Assembly: GCA_016839865.1 (NCBI GenBank)
Contig: JAEOTN010000406.1
Span: forward strand, 1 to 6,185
Source: Promethearchaeota archaeon
GTDB taxonomy: Archaea > Asgardarchaeota > Lokiarchaeia > Sigynarchaeales > MK-D1
Reading direction: 5' to 3'
Length of the DNA: 6,185 bases
Positions 5,246 through 6,185 of this stretch are shown in pieces. The position numbers were made by a program, and so were the translations under genes. How positions within the stretch are numbered: the stretch's first letter is position 1; each line of letters starts with the position of its first letter. The notes beneath the pieces are model-generated. The model was not told where the DNA came from. It did not search any database and saw nothing but the letters and a program-made list of their open reading frames with translations.

Positions 5246-6019
5246 ATGAGTAATGTTCAAGTTCATAAGAGATTTTCTCAATTTGGGTTATATATGACCA
5301 TTATTGGTATTTTGATTATCGTAGATTTGATTTTAGTTATACCCACCATGTTCTTAGGGGGAATCGGGATGATTCTTCGCTTACTTTTTGCAGTCGTCCC
5401 ATTAGTGTTAATGATTCTAGGACTAATTCAGCTATTTTTATCAAATAAAATAGTACAATCAAAAGAACTCAATTTATTTTTTTATTTGAAGATCGTAGCT
5501 ATAACTGCAAATACAGCCATATCTATTACCACAGACATACTGTATGGGTCATTACTTCAAAGTTTCATTGATGCAGCACAAGGTGGTGGAGGAATTTCCG
5601 AATTATGGCAACTTATTTCTGGTTCATTCCTGTTAACAGTACTTGGATGGGCTGTATTAATAGTGGATATCGTAGCTTGGGGTAAATTGGTTGCATTTTT
5701 TGATGATGAACCTTCATTCCTTTCTGAAGTTGATAATTATAAGGCTAAAGATTCAGCTAATAAGCTGAAAATTGCTAGCATTCTAAACGTGTTATCATTC
5801 TTAGTTATCACCGCCATAGTTGGATTTATCTTTACACTAATTGGATACTTCAATCTTGGGAAAACTCTTCGATCATCTAGTCCTAGGAAATCTTTAAAAG
5901 AACCGACTTTGGATGAATTACCATCGAAACCTCCTAAATTCTGTTCAAAATGCGGAACTAGTTTAGAAGTAGAACAAAAAGAATGTCCTAATTGTGGAGC
6001 AATTCAATCCACGTCATAG
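5246..6019 (+). CDS. Five-span membrane protein with C-terminal zinc ribbon (DUF996-like)
   Basis: The protein has 257 residues from the ATG at 5246. Five hydrophobic segments are predicted near residues 13-36, 41-66, 76-100, 128-152 and 177-204. A polar linker rich in Ser, Pro and Lys follows (about 205-230). A compact zinc ribbon ends the protein: C233-S-K-C236 and C247-P-N-C250, two Cys-x2-Cys knuckles 10 residues apart. An odd number of spans would put the N-terminus outside if the ribbon is cytoplasmic. The helical part, with G-Y-F-N-L-G-K-T-L-R after the last span, resembles the uncharacterised DUF996 group of archaeal membrane proteins; this match is from memory and not certain. No enzymatic motif is visible. 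The ribbon probably mediates protein contacts or metal-dependent folding. The gene ends in TAG and has its own promoter and GGTG ribosome site. Confidence 0.75.
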   Translation: MSNVQVHKRFSQFGLYMTIIGILIIVDLILVIPTMFLGGIGMILRLLFAVVPLVLMILGLIQLFLSNKIVQSKELNLFFYLKIVAITANTAISITTDILYGSLLQSFIDAAQGGGGISELWQLISGSFLLTVLGWAVLIVDIVAWGKLVAFFDDEPSFLSEVDNYKAKDSANKLKIASILNVLSFLVITAIVGFIFTLIGYFNLGKTLRSSSPRKSLKEPTLDELPSKPPKFCSKCGTSLEVEQKECPNCGAIQSTS

Positions 6020-6041
6020 TTCTTTAGTTCTTTAAGCTTGA

Positions 6042-6056
6042 TTGAACACTGTTCAA
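6042..6056 (+). repeat. Perfect 15-nt palindrome TTGAACACTGTTCAA
   Basis: TTGAACA and TGTTCAA are exact inverted repeats around a single central C. The element begins 23 nt after the stop of the membrane protein gene. The symmetry is typical of an operator for a dimeric helix-turn-helix repressor. As RNA it could form only a weak 5-bp hairpin, which together with the T6 run at 6069-6074 could alternatively mark a transcript end. Confidence 0.5.
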
Positions 6057-6068
6057 AACTTTCTAAAA

Positions 6069-6074
6069 TTTTTT
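6069..6074 (+). terminator. T6 tract after the zinc-ribbon membrane protein gene
   Basis: Six T in a row lie 50 nt after the TAG stop and 13 nt after the palindrome at 6042-6056. This is a plausible archaeal U-tract terminator, though weak in isolation. Confidence 0.35.
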
Positions 6075-6104
6075 CTCACAAAATCATGTTATAGGGGAGT
6101 TTCG

Positions 6105-6119
6105 TTTTTTAAATTATAA
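6105..6119 (+). promoter_or_regulatory. TATA-like region of a gene to the right
   Basis: TTTTTTAAATTATAA is an AT-only stretch after a locally G-rich segment (GGGGAG). If a start point lies about 25 nt downstream, it falls at the inverted repeat 6130-6148. It probably serves a plus-strand gene that begins at or just beyond the right edge. Confidence 0.35.
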
Positions 6120-6129
6120 TGTAATTCAT

Positions 6130-6148
6130 TAAGGAATTGGATTCCTTA
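6130..6148 (+). repeat. Perfect 8+3+8 inverted repeat, operator-like
   Basis: TAAGGAATTGGATTCCTTA has 8-bp arms that are exact reverse complements around TGG. It sits between the TATA-like region at 6105-6119 and a possible ATG at 6171, where a repressor would block initiation. A hairpin in the 5' leader is the other reading. Confidence 0.5.
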
Positions 6149-6170
6149 TCGAACAATAACCTTTGAGGGG

Positions 6171-6185
6171 ATGGATATCATTCAA
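6171..6185 (+). CDS. Possible first codons of a gene cut by the window edge
   Basis: ATG at 6171 opens a frame (M-D-I-I-Q) that runs to the window end. GAGGGG directly abuts it at 6165-6170, which is too close for a normal ribosome site, so the true start may lie a few codons beyond the edge. A stop in the same frame at 6117-6119 rules out a much longer upstream start. Nothing can be said of the product. Confidence 0.2.

Noticed and set aside
6042..6056. LexA/SOS box
   Set aside because: The Bacillus-type site needs GAAC and GTTC 4 nt apart; here they are 3 nt apart, and archaea generally lack LexA.

Overview
This is an AT-rich, densely packed window that reads as archaeal. Most genes have an AT-rich TATA-like box a short distance upstream, Shine-Dalgarno (SD) sequences are few (GAGG, GGTG), 5' leaders look short or absent, genes end in T-tracts, and there is a multi-pass membrane protein with a C-terminal zinc ribbon. 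That last architecture is common in archaea, including Asgard lineages. The phylum is my inference and cannot be fixed from this sequence alone. I see no rRNA, tRNA, CRISPR array, insertion sequence or phage gene.

Left part, all on the minus strand. A 447-residue polytopic acyltransferase-like protein (DUF418/DUF1624, YeiB/HGSNAT-like) lies at 111-1454. Next to it is a 55-residue single-span membrane protein at 1518-1685. A two-gene operon of tandem P-loop kinase-like paralogues follows: the upstream copy at 2363-2950 and the downstream copy at 1791-2360, with 2 nt between them. Bases 1-110 show no supportable gene.

Right part, all on the plus strand. A short AT-rich divergent promoter (2951-3040) separates the kinase operon from a ketopantoate-reductase-like oxidoreductase (3041-3970). 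Then come an M42 metallo-aminopeptidase (4051-5133) and a five-span membrane protein with a zinc-ribbon tail (5246-6019). The last 166 bases hold two perfect inverted repeats, a T-tract, a TATA-like box and perhaps the first codons of another gene.

The genes do not form an obvious pathway. The two kinase-like paralogues are the only clear operon; the others mostly appear to have their own promoters. I found no convincing new multi-gene system. The points most worth a second look are the tandem kinase pair, the oxidoreductase that lacks the usual PanE catalytic asparagines, the small membrane protein, the micro-ORF and A-run at the peptidase start, and the operator-like palindromes at the right end.
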